Origin: Clostridia bacterium
GTDB taxonomy: Bacteria; Bacillota; Clostridia; Oscillospirales; CAG-272
DNA length: 64,000 nt
Assembly (NCBI GenBank): GCA_017472255.1
Contig: JAFUQU010000037.1
Location: forward strand, 124,001 to 188,000
Reading direction: 5' to 3'
In this document: one piece after another, positions 32,366-41,274 of the stretch
Numbering within the stretch: the stretch's first letter is position 1
How the letters are laid out: each line of letters begins with the position of its first letter
Made by a program: the position numbers and the translations under genes
Notes under the pieces: model-generated
Seen by the model: the letters and a program-made list of their open reading frames with translations, nothing else
Told to the model about the DNA's origin: nothing
Databases searched by the model: none

Positions 32366-34308
32366 CTATTTCTTTTTACGCTTGTCGGATTTTTGCCCAT
32401 CCTTTGGTTTTCCTGTGGGATGAGTGGGCTTTCCGGGCTTGGCGTATCGTCTGTCATCCGAACGGCTGCCGTAGGATTTTGTGCGCTGGGCGGAACCGTT
32501 TCCAGGGCGGTTCGACTCTGGCTTGACCAGGCATTCCGGTCCGTAGCCGATCAGATCCTCCCGATGGCACTGACGCAGTGCCTTGCGTACCAGCGGCGCG
32601 TTGTCGGGACGGCTCCACTGGAGCAGCGCGCGCTGCATCCTCTTTTCCTCGTAATCGTGGGTGCAGTAGACCGGCTTCATGGTCAGCGGGTCGATGCCAG
32701 TGTAGTACATAACGGTGGACGCGGTACCGGGGGTGGGATAGAAATCCTGCACCTGCTCGGGCGCGTAGCCCCAGGTTTTCAGGTAGCAGGCCAGTTCCAC
32801 CGCGTCGGAGAGCCGGCTGCCCGGATGGCTGGACATCAGGTAGGGAACCAGATACTGCTCCTTGCCGAAGCTCTTGGTCAGTTCGAAATACCGCTTCTTG
32901 AACGCTTCAAACACCTCAATGTTCGGCTTGCCCATGCAGGCCAGCACATTGGCTGAGCAGTGCTCGGGAGCCACCTTCAGCTGTCCGCTGACGTGATCGT
33001 GTACCAGCTTCTTGAAAAAGCTCTCGTCCTTGTCGGCCAGCACATAGTCAAAACGGATGCCCGAGCGGATGAAGACCTTCTTCACCCCGGGAAGGCTCTC
33101 AACCCTCTTCAATAATTCAATATATTCGCTGTGATCGGCAATGATGTTTTTGCAGGGCTTCGGCGCAAGACATTTCCGCTCGGTGCAGACGCCGGACTCC
33201 AGCTGCTTTTTGCAGGCGGGATAGCGGAAGTTGGCGGTGGGACCGCCGATGTCGTTGATGTAGCCCTTGAAATTCGGCGAGGCGGTAATCTGTTTGGCTT
33301 CGCTCACCACCGATTCAACGGAGCGGGAGCGAACCGTCCGCCCCTGATGGAAGGCAAGGGCGCAGAAGTTGCATCCGCCGAAGCAGCCGCGATTGTGGGT
33401 GATAGACATTTCCACCTCGGCGATTGCCGGGACGCCGCCCTCCTTGTCGTAACTGGGATGATAGCGGCGGGTGTAGGGCAGGGCGTAGACCGCGTCCAGC
33501 TCCTCGCGTTCCAGCGGCGGCATGGGCGGATTCTGCACCAGCATTTTATTATCATAATATTCGACCATCGCCTTGCCGGAGATGGAATCGGTGTTCTTGT
33601 ACTGCACGCCGAAGGCTTCGGCGTAGAGCCGCTTGTCGGTCTTGAGATCGTCGTAATCCCAGCTTCCCGCCACTTCAAAATGAGGCTTGTCCTCCCGGGT
33701 GGTGACGTAGACCGTGCCGCGCACGTCGTGAATTTTTTTCACGGGAACGCCCTTGTCCAGCAGCCTTGCGATGCGGCGGAGGATGTTCTCGCCCATGCCG
33801 TAGGTGAGGATGTCGGCGCGGGAGTCGATGAGGATGCTGCGGCGAACCTTGTCGTCCCAGTAATCGTAGTGCGCCAGACGGCGGAGGGAGGCTTCCAGTC
33901 CGCCGAGAATGATCGGCACATCGCCGTAAGCCTCGCGGATGCGGTTGCAGTAGACAATAACCGCCCGGTCGGGACGGCGTCCCATCTTGCCGCCGGGGAG
34001 TAGTAATCGTAGGAACGGCGCTTTTTGGAGACGGTGTAGTGAGCAACCATGGAGTCGATATTGCCTGCGGTGACGAGGAAGCCGAGCCGGGGACGTCCGT
34101 ATTCTTTGAACGGGTCGCAGGATTTGTAGTCTGGCTGGGAAAGGATAGCGACGCGGAAGCCCTCGGCTTCCAGCACGCGGGAGATAATCGCCACGCCGAA
34201 GCTGGGGTGATCGACATAAGCGTCGCCGGTGACGTAGACAAAATCGGGGCGATCCCATCCCCGCGCGTCCATCTCCGCGCGGCTGAGGGGGAGAAATTGT
34301 GTGTTCAT
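32366..34308 (-). pseudogene. YgiQ-family radical SAM protein, broken by a 1-nt frameshift
   Basis: The N-terminal frame ([38 protein letters not shown]..., start 34308) and the C-terminal frame ([27 protein letters not shown]... to 32366) join near 33991-33997. One G is missing from a GC-rich run: restoring it would give [13 protein letters not shown] without a break. The rest is complete, including HNRGCFGGCNFCA with the CX3CX2C iron-sulfur motif and the C-terminal YgiQ domain (YTGIDPLTMKPVYCTHDYEEKRMQRALLQW), then a basic tail. Members are AdoMet radical enzymes of unknown substrate. The break may be a true mutation or a sequencing or assembly error. Total length (about 647 codons) fits an intact family member. 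Confidence 0.88.
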
Positions 34309-34349
34309 ATGTGATATCCTATCGTGGGTATGGTTTATTCAATATCATT

Positions 34350-34378
34350 ATTATACCACAGAACGGCGGCATAGTCAA
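34350..34378 (-). promoter_or_regulatory. Promoter of the YgiQ-family gene
   Basis: Minus-strand TTGACT (34378-34373), 17-bp spacer, TATAAT (34355-34350). Confidence 0.75.
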
Positions 34379-34387
34379 ATGATTTCA

Positions 34388-34428
34388 GAAAAAAGCCGCC
34401 GCGCCGGTCATGTGGCCGGTGCGGCGGT
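34388..34428 (-). terminator. Intrinsic terminator of the SBP gene
   Basis: Minus-strand CCGCCGCACCGG...CCGGCGCGGCGG stem (12 bp), then CTTTTTT. Confidence 0.85.
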
Positions 34429-34444
34429 TCCATATGATGGAGAT

Positions 34445-35893
34445 TTATTGTTTCATTTCCCGATAGGCGGTATTGATTTCCTCGATATCCGCCAGAGCCG
34501 CGGACTCATACTTTGCGTAGAATGTCGAGAAATTCGGATCCTCCTGCTTGGAGAGGTGATAGCCGATGCTGTTAAGCTCGTAGCAGAACATAACATTGCT
34601 GTAGTAATAGCCGATGTCAAATACGCGGCCTTCTCTGATAAGATCGATCATAGCCGGGGATTCCTCGTCGCGGGTGTACTTGGTCTGGAGCACTACATCA
34701 TAATAGGTGGGAACCACATTCTTGTAGCCCTCGTAGCAGAGCGCCTCCAGAATAACCGAAATACATTCCGGATCCTTCGCCGTGATCGGAACACCGAGCA
34801 GATTGCAGCCGGCATCGACGTTGGTATAGTATTTTTCCACTGTCTCATCGAATTTCGGCCACGGGATGATTCCGAAGTCGTCTTCCATATCGCGCAGATT
34901 CATCGTAGACATGATATTCATATCCATGAACATCGCTCTGCCTTCAGAGAAGACGTCGTTGGTCTTAACCTCATTGGTCGTATTGATGAACATTCCGTCG
35001 GTACTGCAGAAGCTGAAATATTTCTCAAATACCTCAACGGTACGCTCGGTGTTGAGCGTCAGATACATCTCGTCGTTTTCATCCTTTTCGCAGATACGCT
35101 GCTCTGCGGTATAGAGAACCTGAATCGGACCAATCCAAGGACCGGTGATATAACCCATCTGGTCATCTGCGGGATTAATTTTTGTATCACCGTTCAAATC
35201 GCGTACAGCCGATGCAGCCAGCGTCGTAAACTTATCGAATGTCCACTCGCCGTCGATTACAGTCTGATAGGGATAATCCAGCGCATATTCATCAAACATT
35301 GCTTTGTTGAACAGCATACAGTTGGTCATTCCCAGGTTCATATAGCTGATGTCGCCGATCATGACATACAGATTGTCACAGAAGGAGAACTGCTTTCTCG
35401 CGTCCTGATTCCACCATGGCTTGTCAAGGTCAACGTAGGGAAGATCGGTGTTCCAGTCAAGCAGCAGCCCCTGCTGGGCATAGGTGAAGGTATTGCGTCC
35501 GTGCGGAACGAGTATGTCGTAAGAATCATCGCCGGCGAGTATGGTATTGACAGCGTCATGTCCATAGGGGTTTGCACTTATCACAACATCAAATTGAACG
35601 CCGAATTGTTCGGAGACTTTCGAGTTGCGCTCGAAGATTGCGTCGTTCATAATATCGCCGTCCGCTTCTTCCACGTACATATCGGCGATGCCATTCTCGT
35701 CATTCCGGATGAAGAAGGTGATTGTCTCACCATCATATTTTTTATCCGGCAGATCGGGGAGCAGCTCATCGGATACAGGGGCGGCGGAGGTTGTATCTGC
35801 CTCGGCGGTTGTGTCCTCCGGTGTGTCGGAAGCGCCGCAGGATGCAAGCATGGCTGACAGCAGGAAAAGTGCGGTTAATTGTGTTTTTTTCAT
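34445..35893 (-). CDS. Extracellular solute-binding lipoprotein, orphan
   Basis: The 482-residue lipoprotein has signal and lipobox AMLAS-C, a Thr/Glu/Asp linker (about 22-45) and a family-1-like sugar-binding fold (about 50-480). IMNDAIFERNSKVSEQFGVQFDVV, AGDDSYDILVPHGRN and DKPWWNQDARKQFSF correspond to blocks in the two other orphan binding proteins of this window. As with those, no permease or ATPase gene is adjacent, and a divergent AraC regulator lies upstream. AAGGAT lies 10 nt before the ATG. Own promoter and terminator make it monocistronic. Confidence 0.88.
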   Translation of the reverse strand: MKKTQLTALFLLSAMLASCGASDTPEDTTAEADTTSAAPVSDELLPDLPDKKYDGETITFFIRNDENGIADMYVEEADGDIMNDAIFERNSKVSEQFGVQFDVVISANPYGHDAVNTILAGDDSYDILVPHGRNTFTYAQQGLLLDWNTDLPYVDLDKPWWNQDARKQFSFCDNLYVMIGDISYMNLGMTNCMLFNKAMFDEYALDYPYQTVIDGEWTFDKFTTLAASAVRDLNGDTKINPADDQMGYITGPWIGPIQVLYTAEQRICEKDENDEMYLTLNTERTVEVFEKYFSFCSTDGMFINTTNEVKTNDVFSEGRAMFMDMNIMSTMNLRDMEDDFGIIPWPKFDETVEKYYTNVDAGCNLLGVPITAKDPECISVILEALCYEGYKNVVPTYYDVVLQTKYTRDEESPAMIDLIREGRVFDIGYYYSNVMFCYELNSIGYHLSKQEDPNFSTFYAKYESAALADIEEINTAYREMKQ

Positions 35894-35929
35894 TGTGTTT
35901 AACCATCCTTATGCTCAAGATTTACATAT

Positions 35930-35958
35930 ATTATACACGCTTCGGCGCCTCGATTCAA
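35930..35958 (-). promoter_or_regulatory. Promoter of the SBP gene
   Basis: Minus-strand TTGAAT (35958-35953), 17-bp spacer, TATAAT (35935-35930). Confidence 0.7.
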
Positions 35959-36011
35959 TATGCAGTTGTATTAAAAACTTAACCATTTTTGACATGCGGG
36001 AGGTCTTTGCA

Positions 36012-36041
36012 TTGACAAACCGGTACTACATATGATAAAAT
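36012..36041 (+). promoter_or_regulatory. Promoter of the AraC-family gene
   Basis: TTGACA (36012-36017), 18-bp spacer, TAAAAT (36036-36041). The -10 overlaps an in-frame ATG at 36040 and so argues for a later start. Confidence 0.65.
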
Positions 36042-36060
36042 GAAGCATGAGGTGATATCC

Positions 36061-36942
36061 GTGAATGAACTCAATTTTATTTCCCCTTATGTGCGCCATG
36101 CAACCTGTGTGCGCAATCCGCCAAAGGCTCCCGGATATACTCCGACATGGCTTTCCAATGAAACCGAAAATCTTTTAATTTATGTGATATCGGGCAGCTT
36201 CCTCCATACAATCGATGGACGCTGTACAGAGGTGCAGGAGGGGATGATAGAAATCATACCGCCGTACGCCAATCAGGTGATCGGCGAGGTGACCTCCGGA
36301 CAGACGGATATTTACTGTGTTTATTTTGATCTATTCGACTGTGAAGAAAGCCGCTCAACTCTGCACAGAAGCAGAGATCGTCACCTGCCGAAACGCGAAA
36401 TGTATTTCACCGGTCGCCACACGCTTACACTGATTGAGGAAAGCCGCCGTCCGCAGCTTCTGAAAATGCTCGAATATATCACAGCGAACTTCGACAGCAG
36501 CAGCGAGCCTGAAATGCTGACGGTCAAGGGATATATGCTTCTCATACTGGCGGAATTCTTGAGCTCTCCGCCGCTTGACGAGTATGAAAAGCGTTCCAGT
36601 GCCTCGCTGTATGTGTCCGAAACGCTGCGTTATGTTGATCATAACTATGCCGATATTACGCTGTCGGTGGCGGGAATCGCATCGCATCTGGGAATCAGCA
36701 TAGCGTATCTGTCCCGCCTTTTCAAAAAAGAGTACGGACAGAATCTCTATGATTACATCACCAATGTCCGGATCAGCAGAGCCAAGGATTTGTTCGCGCT
36801 TGGCAGACGGATTTCGGAGGTTGCAGAGCAGTGCGGCTTCCTTTCGCTTCAGGCATTCTCCCGCACCTTCCGCCGTATCGAGGGAATCAGCCCCCGCGAA
36901 TATATCGCGCGGAGCAACGCGGTCTCGGACGAACAGCAATAA
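36061..36942 (+). CDS. AraC-family transcriptional regulator
   Basis: The 293-residue regulator has an N-terminal cupin-like sensor (LIYVISGSFLHTIDGRCTEVQEGMIEIIPPYANQ). Its C-terminal AraC HTH covers about 190-285 and contains ITLSVAGIASHLGISIAYLSRLFKKEYGQNLYDY and ISEVAEQCGFLSLQAFSRTFRRIEGISPREY. I place the start at GTG 36061 with GAGGTGA upstream; the ATG at 36040 lies inside the -10 box and lacks an SD. It is divergent from the orphan SBP gene, its likely target, and may also govern the EamA/Gfo genes that converge on it across a terminator. Confidence 0.92.
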   Translation: MNELNFISPYVRHATCVRNPPKAPGYTPTWLSNETENLLIYVISGSFLHTIDGRCTEVQEGMIEIIPPYANQVIGEVTSGQTDIYCVYFDLFDCEESRSTLHRSRDRHLPKREMYFTGRHTLTLIEESRRPQLLKMLEYITANFDSSSEPEMLTVKGYMLLILAEFLSSPPLDEYEKRSSASLYVSETLRYVDHNYADITLSVAGIASHLGISIAYLSRLFKKEYGQNLYDYITNVRISRAKDLFALGRRISEVAEQCGFLSLQAFSRTFRRIEGISPREYIARSNAVSDEQQ

Positions 36943-36983
36943 AACAAATCGTGCGCCGCAGCGTTCGGCGCACGATTTGTTTT
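36941..36983. terminator. Bidirectional intrinsic terminator (18-bp stem)
   Basis: AAAACAAATCGTGCGCCG and its exact complement flank a 7-nt loop. The left arm begins within the AraC stop codon. Confidence 0.88.
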
Positions 36984-36990
36984 ATCGATA

Positions 36991-37929
36991 TCAGCTGAAC
37001 ATGAACAGCACAATGCCCGCCATGGACAGAATTAAACTGACCCATGTGTCCCGGGAAATTTTTTCGCGGAAGCAGACCCGTCCCAGCACGGCGCTCAGAA
37101 TAATGGTCACGCCGCTGATCAGCGGGAACTGGATGGATGCGTCCATCGTCACCATACAGCGCAGCGAGAACAGATTGCCCAGCGTGTTGCAGACCGCATA
37201 TGTGCCCGCGAAAAGGATTAGCAGAATAAACTGCTTTGGCGTCATCGGTCTGGTGCCGATCTCCCAGAAGACCGCGCGGAATGCTCCTTTCTCGCCCTTA
37301 CTCCGCCGCAGCAGCGCGAAAGCTGTGAGAATCAGCAGCGCCGCAGCACAGCGCAGCATGGCGCCGATGAGAATGAAGCTGTCCTCATCGATGGCGCCGG
37401 GTGAAATCTGATGCAGCTTGGAAAAGACGCTGACCAGACCGTTGGTCAGGAATACAAGAATGCAGCAAAGCGCAAACTTGGGCTTGTTTGTCTCTGCAAT
37501 GCCATTCGTTTCTTTTTTCAGGAAGGAGGGCAGCAGCGACAGGCAGAGCACGACGATGGCCAGCCATTTCATTACGCCGGCGCTTTCTCCCAGCACGCCG
37601 ATGCCAAACAGAAAGGGAATAATCACGCCGCCGATCAGACAATAGGTGCTGACTGTCGATACTTTACCGCAGCCCATAGCGGTGATGCTGGCCAGCGAGC
37701 AGACAATGCCGCTGGCTGAATACAAAACAATCCACAGAAACGCAGTAAGATTGAATTCCCGCGGCAGCCCCGATTTGATCAGCAGGAACATGATAGATAC
37801 GGCGCTGCATATGGTCAGATTCCAGAAGCATACCGTCAGCCCGCCTATGGTGCGGCTTTTGAACAGCTTCTGAAAGATGAATTGCAGCGAAAAGAAGGTG
37901 CAGGCGATCAGTAAAAGCAGATATTCCAT
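36991..37929 (-). CDS. DMT-superfamily (EamA-type) transporter
   Basis: The 312-residue protein has about ten membrane segments in two EamA-like halves (about 1-135 and 150-312), for example FILLILFAGTYAVCNTLGNLFSLRCM and WVSLILSMAGIVLFMF. Members move small metabolites such as sugars, amino acids or nucleotide sugars. The substrate is unknown. The gene follows the Gfo/Idh-type gene after 8 bp, so the two are co-transcribed, and the transporter may move the substrate or product of that protein. Confidence 0.85.
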   Translation of the reverse strand: MEYLLLLIACTFFSLQFIFQKLFKSRTIGGLTVCFWNLTICSAVSIMFLLIKSGLPREFNLTAFLWIVLYSASGIVCSLASITAMGCGKVSTVSTYCLIGGVIIPFLFGIGVLGESAGVMKWLAIVVLCLSLLPSFLKKETNGIAETNKPKFALCCILVFLTNGLVSVFSKLHQISPGAIDEDSFILIGAMLRCAAALLILTAFALLRRSKGEKGAFRAVFWEIGTRPMTPKQFILLILFAGTYAVCNTLGNLFSLRCMVTMDASIQFPLISGVTIILSAVLGRVCFREKISRDTWVSLILSMAGIVLFMFS

Positions 37930-37937
37930 CGGATGTA

Positions 37938-39176
37938 TCAGCCCGGTTCGCCCGCTATCCAGCGGCGGCGGACTTCCTCGTAGACCTCATCCGGGATTGG
38001 CTCATTGTTGTGGATGTTGTTGAGGACGTACATATCTCCCGCAATTTTCCGGGTCGTGCAAAAGGTGTCCGTTCGGAAGGCGTCCCGCTCGGATTTGTTG
38101 CGAAGGTTGGGCACATCAACGGAGGCGTTGCCATTGCAGATCGAGCGGTAAGCCAAAATTCCGGGGATGCACATATCCACCGCCGTGTAAACATCAATGG
38201 CGCGTTCACGTGCCACCTCGTCACCGAGAATTGAACGAATGAAATAGTAAGTGGTGAAAAAATCACCGCCGCCGTGACCGGAATTTTCTGCGCCCACGAC
38301 AACAGGCTTGGGCGAGTATGTTTCATGTTTGCCGCGGCAGTTTTCGTTTTCGCCCTCGATATAGACAGCCAGCTGACCGTCGCCCAGATCCTTCATGCCG
38401 CCCCGGTCGCCGTTGAGTTGATAATTAGAATGGCAGGTGTGCTTCAGACCACCGTGGAGGCTTTTCAAAATCGCGCCGTTGCTCAGCGTGATGATCTCCA
38501 TACCCGCGCATCCGGCGGCCGCACCCAGATTGCGCATGAATGGGCGGTTCTGCGTCTCAAAGCCCGAGACCTTCACGGGACGCAGACCGGTCATGGAGAG
38601 AATCGGTCCGATGGAATGGGTGCAGTAGAAGGTGGAATACATCTCATTGCGCCAGTGCTCACGTTCGCCGTAGGTGATGCTTGGCCAGATGGACGAACAG
38701 TCGTGAACATACTCACCCTCGGCGTACATCAATTCACCGATGTCTCCCCGGCGGAAGCGTTCCCGCATCTCCCAGCGGACGGGGGTGTAACAGTAATTTT
38801 CGGCGTAGGTGTAGACCTTTCCGCTTCGCTCGACTGCTTCGATCAACTCCACAGCCTCTTTCATCGTGGCGCAGGTCAGACATTCGGTCATCACGTGCCG
38901 TCCGCTGTCCAGCAGGCGGATGGCGAAGGGCGCGTGCTCGTTGGCGTAGTTGGCAAGCACCACCGCGTCCATATCGTGATGGAAGAAATCCTCAAAGTTT
39001 TCGTAATAGGTCACGTTATGCAGCCCTGCATCCTCGGCTTCCTTGCGGCATTTATCCAGCGCGGGCTTGAATTTGTCGCAGACTGCTGTCAGTTCCGCGT
39101 CGCTGCTTCCCATGATCTGGCGCACCATGGTCATACCGCGGTACGCGCCGAATACGCCGATTTTGATTTTTTTCAT
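37938..39176 (-). CDS. Gfo/Idh/MocA-family oxidoreductase-like protein lacking the EKP lysine
   Basis: The 412-residue protein begins with a Rossmann fold, KIKIGVFGAYRGMTMVRQIM, and has the second Gfo/Idh/MocA alpha/beta domain (about 120-400). In the common motif (E-K-P) this protein reads E-C-L (HVMTECLTCATM). The lysine used in dehydrogenation is therefore absent. It may be a lyase-like or otherwise altered branch that still binds NAD(P); this is inferred. I prefer the ATG at 39176 (GAGGAG 10 nt upstream) over 39194, which would contain the SD itself. It is the first gene of an operon with the DMT transporter. Confidence 0.87.
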   Translation of the reverse strand: MKKIKIGVFGAYRGMTMVRQIMGSSDAELTAVCDKFKPALDKCRKEAEDAGLHNVTYYENFEDFFHHDMDAVVLANYANEHAPFAIRLLDSGRHVMTECLTCATMKEAVELIEAVERSGKVYTYAENYCYTPVRWEMRERFRRGDIGELMYAEGEYVHDCSSIWPSITYGEREHWRNEMYSTFYCTHSIGPILSMTGLRPVKVSGFETQNRPFMRNLGAAAGCAGMEIITLSNGAILKSLHGGLKHTCHSNYQLNGDRGGMKDLGDGQLAVYIEGENENCRGKHETYSPKPVVVGAENSGHGGGDFFTTYYFIRSILGDEVARERAIDVYTAVDMCIPGILAYRSICNGNASVDVPNLRNKSERDAFRTDTFCTTRKIAGDMYVLNNIHNNEPIPDEVYEEVRRRWIAGEPG

Positions 39177-39215
39177 AAAATCTGCTCTCCTCATTTATGA
39201 TTTTCGCGCTTCACA

Positions 39216-39287
39216 TTGTTTTCTGAACGAAAATATGCTATAATGAAACGACGTCATCATTATAGCATATCGAAATTGATCTTGAAA
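39216..39287. promoter_or_regulatory. Face-to-face promoters in a 14-bp inverted repeat (Gfo / amidohydrolase)
   Basis: The arms ATATGCTATAATGA (39233-39246) and its exact complement (39257-39270) each carry an extended -10 (TG-N-TATAAT). The plus strand has TTGTTT (39216-39221), 17 bp, TATAAT (39239-39244). The minus strand has TATAAT (39264-39259) with a weaker TTTCAA (39287-39282). Both start sites would fall near 39251, so the two promoters must interfere. The repeat may also be an operator. Confidence 0.65.
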
Positions 39288-39358
39288 TGTACGGAGTACA
39301 CAAAATAGGTGTGATTTTATTGAACAGAATGCCAGTAGACTAACAGGAGAAAATAAGT

Positions 39359-40495
39359 ATGATCCATCTTTTCATAAAAAACTGCCGCGTATTTGACGGC
39401 AGTACATTCATGGACGGTTTGCAGGACATCGCCGTTTGCGGCGATGCTGTGACCAGCATTACACCTGCCGGAACCTTCACGCCGTCCGAACCCATCCACA
39501 CCATCATTGATGCCCGCGGCGCTATGGCGTCCGCCGGGTTCATCGATATGCACGCTCACGTCTATCCGCTGTGGGAGAGCGGCGTGTATTCCGAGAGCAC
39601 CTTCTTCCCATATTGTGTTACTTCCGCCGCCGACGCGGGCAGTGCGGGCAGCGAAACCATTCGTTCCGGATTGGAGGGATTGGCGTCCTGCCGGGCGGAC
39701 ATCCGCTGCTTTGTCAACATCGCTCCCGCCGGACTGGCGACGCTGAGATGCCATCCGGAGTATATCGATCCGGCGTATATCAACGCGGACAAGCTCCACC
39801 GCCTGTTCGCACAGTATGGGGATCGTTTGGCTGGTTTGAAGGTTCGTCTGGGCAGTGAAGTCGCCCGGGAGCATGGCGTGGAACCGCTGAAGGCTGCCGC
39901 AAAGCTGGCGCGGGAAATCGGCACCCGGCTGATGGTGCATACCACCAATCCCCCGGTGCCTATGGACGAAATCTGCTCTTATCTTGCACCCGGCGATATC
40001 TTCAGCCATGCGTTCCACGACCACGGCAGGAACATTCTCGACGAAAACGGACAGATTCTGCCCGGCGTTTGTGAAGCAAAGGAACGGGGTGTGATCTTCG
40101 ATATCGGCGACGCGGGGTGGCATTTTTCCTTCGATGTGCTGCGCGCCGCTCTGGCGCAGGGGATTGCGCCGGATACGATCAGCACCGATATCACCGACAA
40201 CAATATGCTCCGTTCGGGTATGTTCTGCCTGCCGATGGTCATGACCAAGGCGCTGACGCTTGGCATGGCGCTGGAGGATGTGCTGCGCGCTGTCACTGTG
40301 ACGCCCGGACGGGCGCTGGGGCTTCCGCAGCGTCTGGAGAACGCCGGGACGGCGGATATCGCTCTGTTCACGCTGCGCGAGCATTCGCTGACGCTGAAAG
40401 ACGGCAACAACAATTTAATCGAAGCCGGGCGCTATATCTGCCCGCTGATGACCGTCAAACGGGGCGCCATCGTCTGGAGGGATATGAGCATATGA
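39359..40495 (+). CDS. Amidohydrolase-family metallohydrolase
   Basis: The 378-residue protein is a TIM-barrel metal-dependent hydrolase. FIDMHAHVYP has the H-x-H pair, AGLKVRLGSEV the candidate carbamylated lysine, LMVHTTNPP and IFSHAFHDHG later histidines, and ISTDITDNN the last aspartate. It resembles the branch containing EF0837-like deacetylases/adenine-deaminase relatives; the exact substrate is not clear. Neighbouring Gfo-type, transporter and SBP genes suggest modified sugars or amino sugars. The SD is AACAGGAG upstream of the ATG. A terminator follows. Confidence 0.85.
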   Translation: MIHLFIKNCRVFDGSTFMDGLQDIAVCGDAVTSITPAGTFTPSEPIHTIIDARGAMASAGFIDMHAHVYPLWESGVYSESTFFPYCVTSAADAGSAGSETIRSGLEGLASCRADIRCFVNIAPAGLATLRCHPEYIDPAYINADKLHRLFAQYGDRLAGLKVRLGSEVAREHGVEPLKAAAKLAREIGTRLMVHTTNPPVPMDEICSYLAPGDIFSHAFHDHGRNILDENGQILPGVCEAKERGVIFDIGDAGWHFSFDVLRAALAQGIAPDTISTDITDNNMLRSGMFCLPMVMTKALTLGMALEDVLRAVTVTPGRALGLPQRLENAGTADIALFTLREHSLTLKDGNNNLIEAGRYICPLMTVKRGAIVWRDMSI

Positions 40496-40502
40496 ATGGT
40501 TT

Positions 40503-40547
40503 CGAGGCATGGGGCGGTCTTGTTGCCCCATGCCTCGGAAATTTTAA
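40503..40547 (+). terminator. Intrinsic terminator after the amidohydrolase
   Basis: CGAGGCATGGGGC and GCCCCATGCCTCG pair (13 bp) around a 9-nt loop, followed by GAAATTTT. Confidence 0.75.
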
Positions 40548-40565
40548 AAAAATATCGATAAAGTC

Positions 40566-40594
40566 TTGACAAAACGAAGATTTTGTGGTACAAT
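40566..40594 (+). promoter_or_regulatory. Promoter of the rpmG-secE-nusG-rplKA operon
   Basis: TTGACA (40566-40571), 17-bp spacer, TACAAT (40589-40594). The ~195-nt leader starts with a CCTCT-GTG-AGAGG hairpin and a seven-T run (about 40602-40625). I see no tRNA gene in the 300 bp between the amidohydrolase and rpmG. Confidence 0.8.
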
Positions 40595-40795
40595 AATATT
40601 ACCTCTGTGAGAGGGTTCTTTTTTTGCGCCCGAGAATGCCGCATTCCGGACGCGGAAGGGATATCGCTTTCCGGAGGGAGGTACGTGAAAACGGCGGGAC
40701 AGGCCATGTCGCTCCGGCCGTCGATCATCAATCAAATGCACGGATTTCGGGCAATTGTCCGCAGCCCGGGCATAATTCAATCGGGAGGTGCCGAA

Positions 40796-40945
40796 ATGAG
40801 AGTTAAGATCACACTGGCGTGCAGTGAGTGCAAGCAGAGAAACTACGACACAAAGAAGAACAAGAAAAATGACCCCGACAGACTTGAAATGAACAAGTAC
40901 TGCAAATTCTGCCGCAAGCATACGCTCCACAAGGAAACCAAATAA
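40796..40945 (+). CDS. rpmG: 50S ribosomal protein L33
   Basis: This 49-residue protein runs [19 protein letters not shown]...[16 protein letters not shown]. Two C-X2-C pairs (CSEC and CKFC) form the zinc-binding type of L33. It is encoded directly before secE and nusG, the usual Firmicutes order. GGGAGG lies 7 nt before the ATG; the longer open frame upstream is just the leader. L33 is a large-subunit protein near the E site. Confidence 0.96.
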   Translation: MRVKITLACSECKQRNYDTKKNKKNDPDRLEMNKYCKFCRKHTLHKETK

Positions 40946-40966
40946 TCTTTCATCTGGAGGTTTAAC

Positions 40967-41251
40967 ATGGCGGATATCGAAAAGACCGAAGCCAAGGTCA
41001 GCGAAAAAGCAGTTGACAAGAAAGACGACAAGAAGCCTGCCAAGAAAGACAAGCCTTCTTTCATCGAGCGTGTCAAGAAGTTTTTCCGCGAGTACAAGAG
41101 TGAACTGAAGAAGGTCGTTTGGGCGACCCGGGAGGTTACTCTGAACAACACCCTTCTGGTGGTTGTTTCGGTCGCAGTTGTCAGCGTTGTTATTGGCGTT
41201 CTGGACTTCGCTTTCTCTACCGGACTTGTCGCACTCGGCAAGCTCATCTAA
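40967..41251 (+). CDS. secE: Preprotein translocase subunit SecE
   Basis: The 94-residue SecE has a long Lys/Asp-rich N-terminal extension (about 1-30). The conserved amphipathic helix FIERVKKFFREYKSELKKVVWATREV follows, then a single membrane helix at about 64-85. SecE clamps SecY in the translocon. The single helix is the normal short Gram-positive form. It lies between rpmG and nusG with 21-23 bp spacing; TGGAGG precedes the ATG. Confidence 0.95.
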   Translation: MADIEKTEAKVSEKAVDKKDDKKPAKKDKPSFIERVKKFFREYKSELKKVVWATREVTLNNTLLVVVSVAVVSVVIGVLDFAFSTGLVALGKLI

Positions 41252-41274
41252 GAGAATAAAGCGAGGTTTCGACA

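Noticed and set aside
36991..37929. Membrane partner of the orphan solute-binding protein
   Set aside because: The protein is a DMT/EamA transporter, a secondary carrier, not an ABC permease, and it is transcribed in another operon.
40496..40795. tRNA gene between the amidohydrolase and rpmG
   Set aside because: A tRNA-Trp is sometimes found near secE, but I could not fold a cloverleaf with T-loop and anticodon here.
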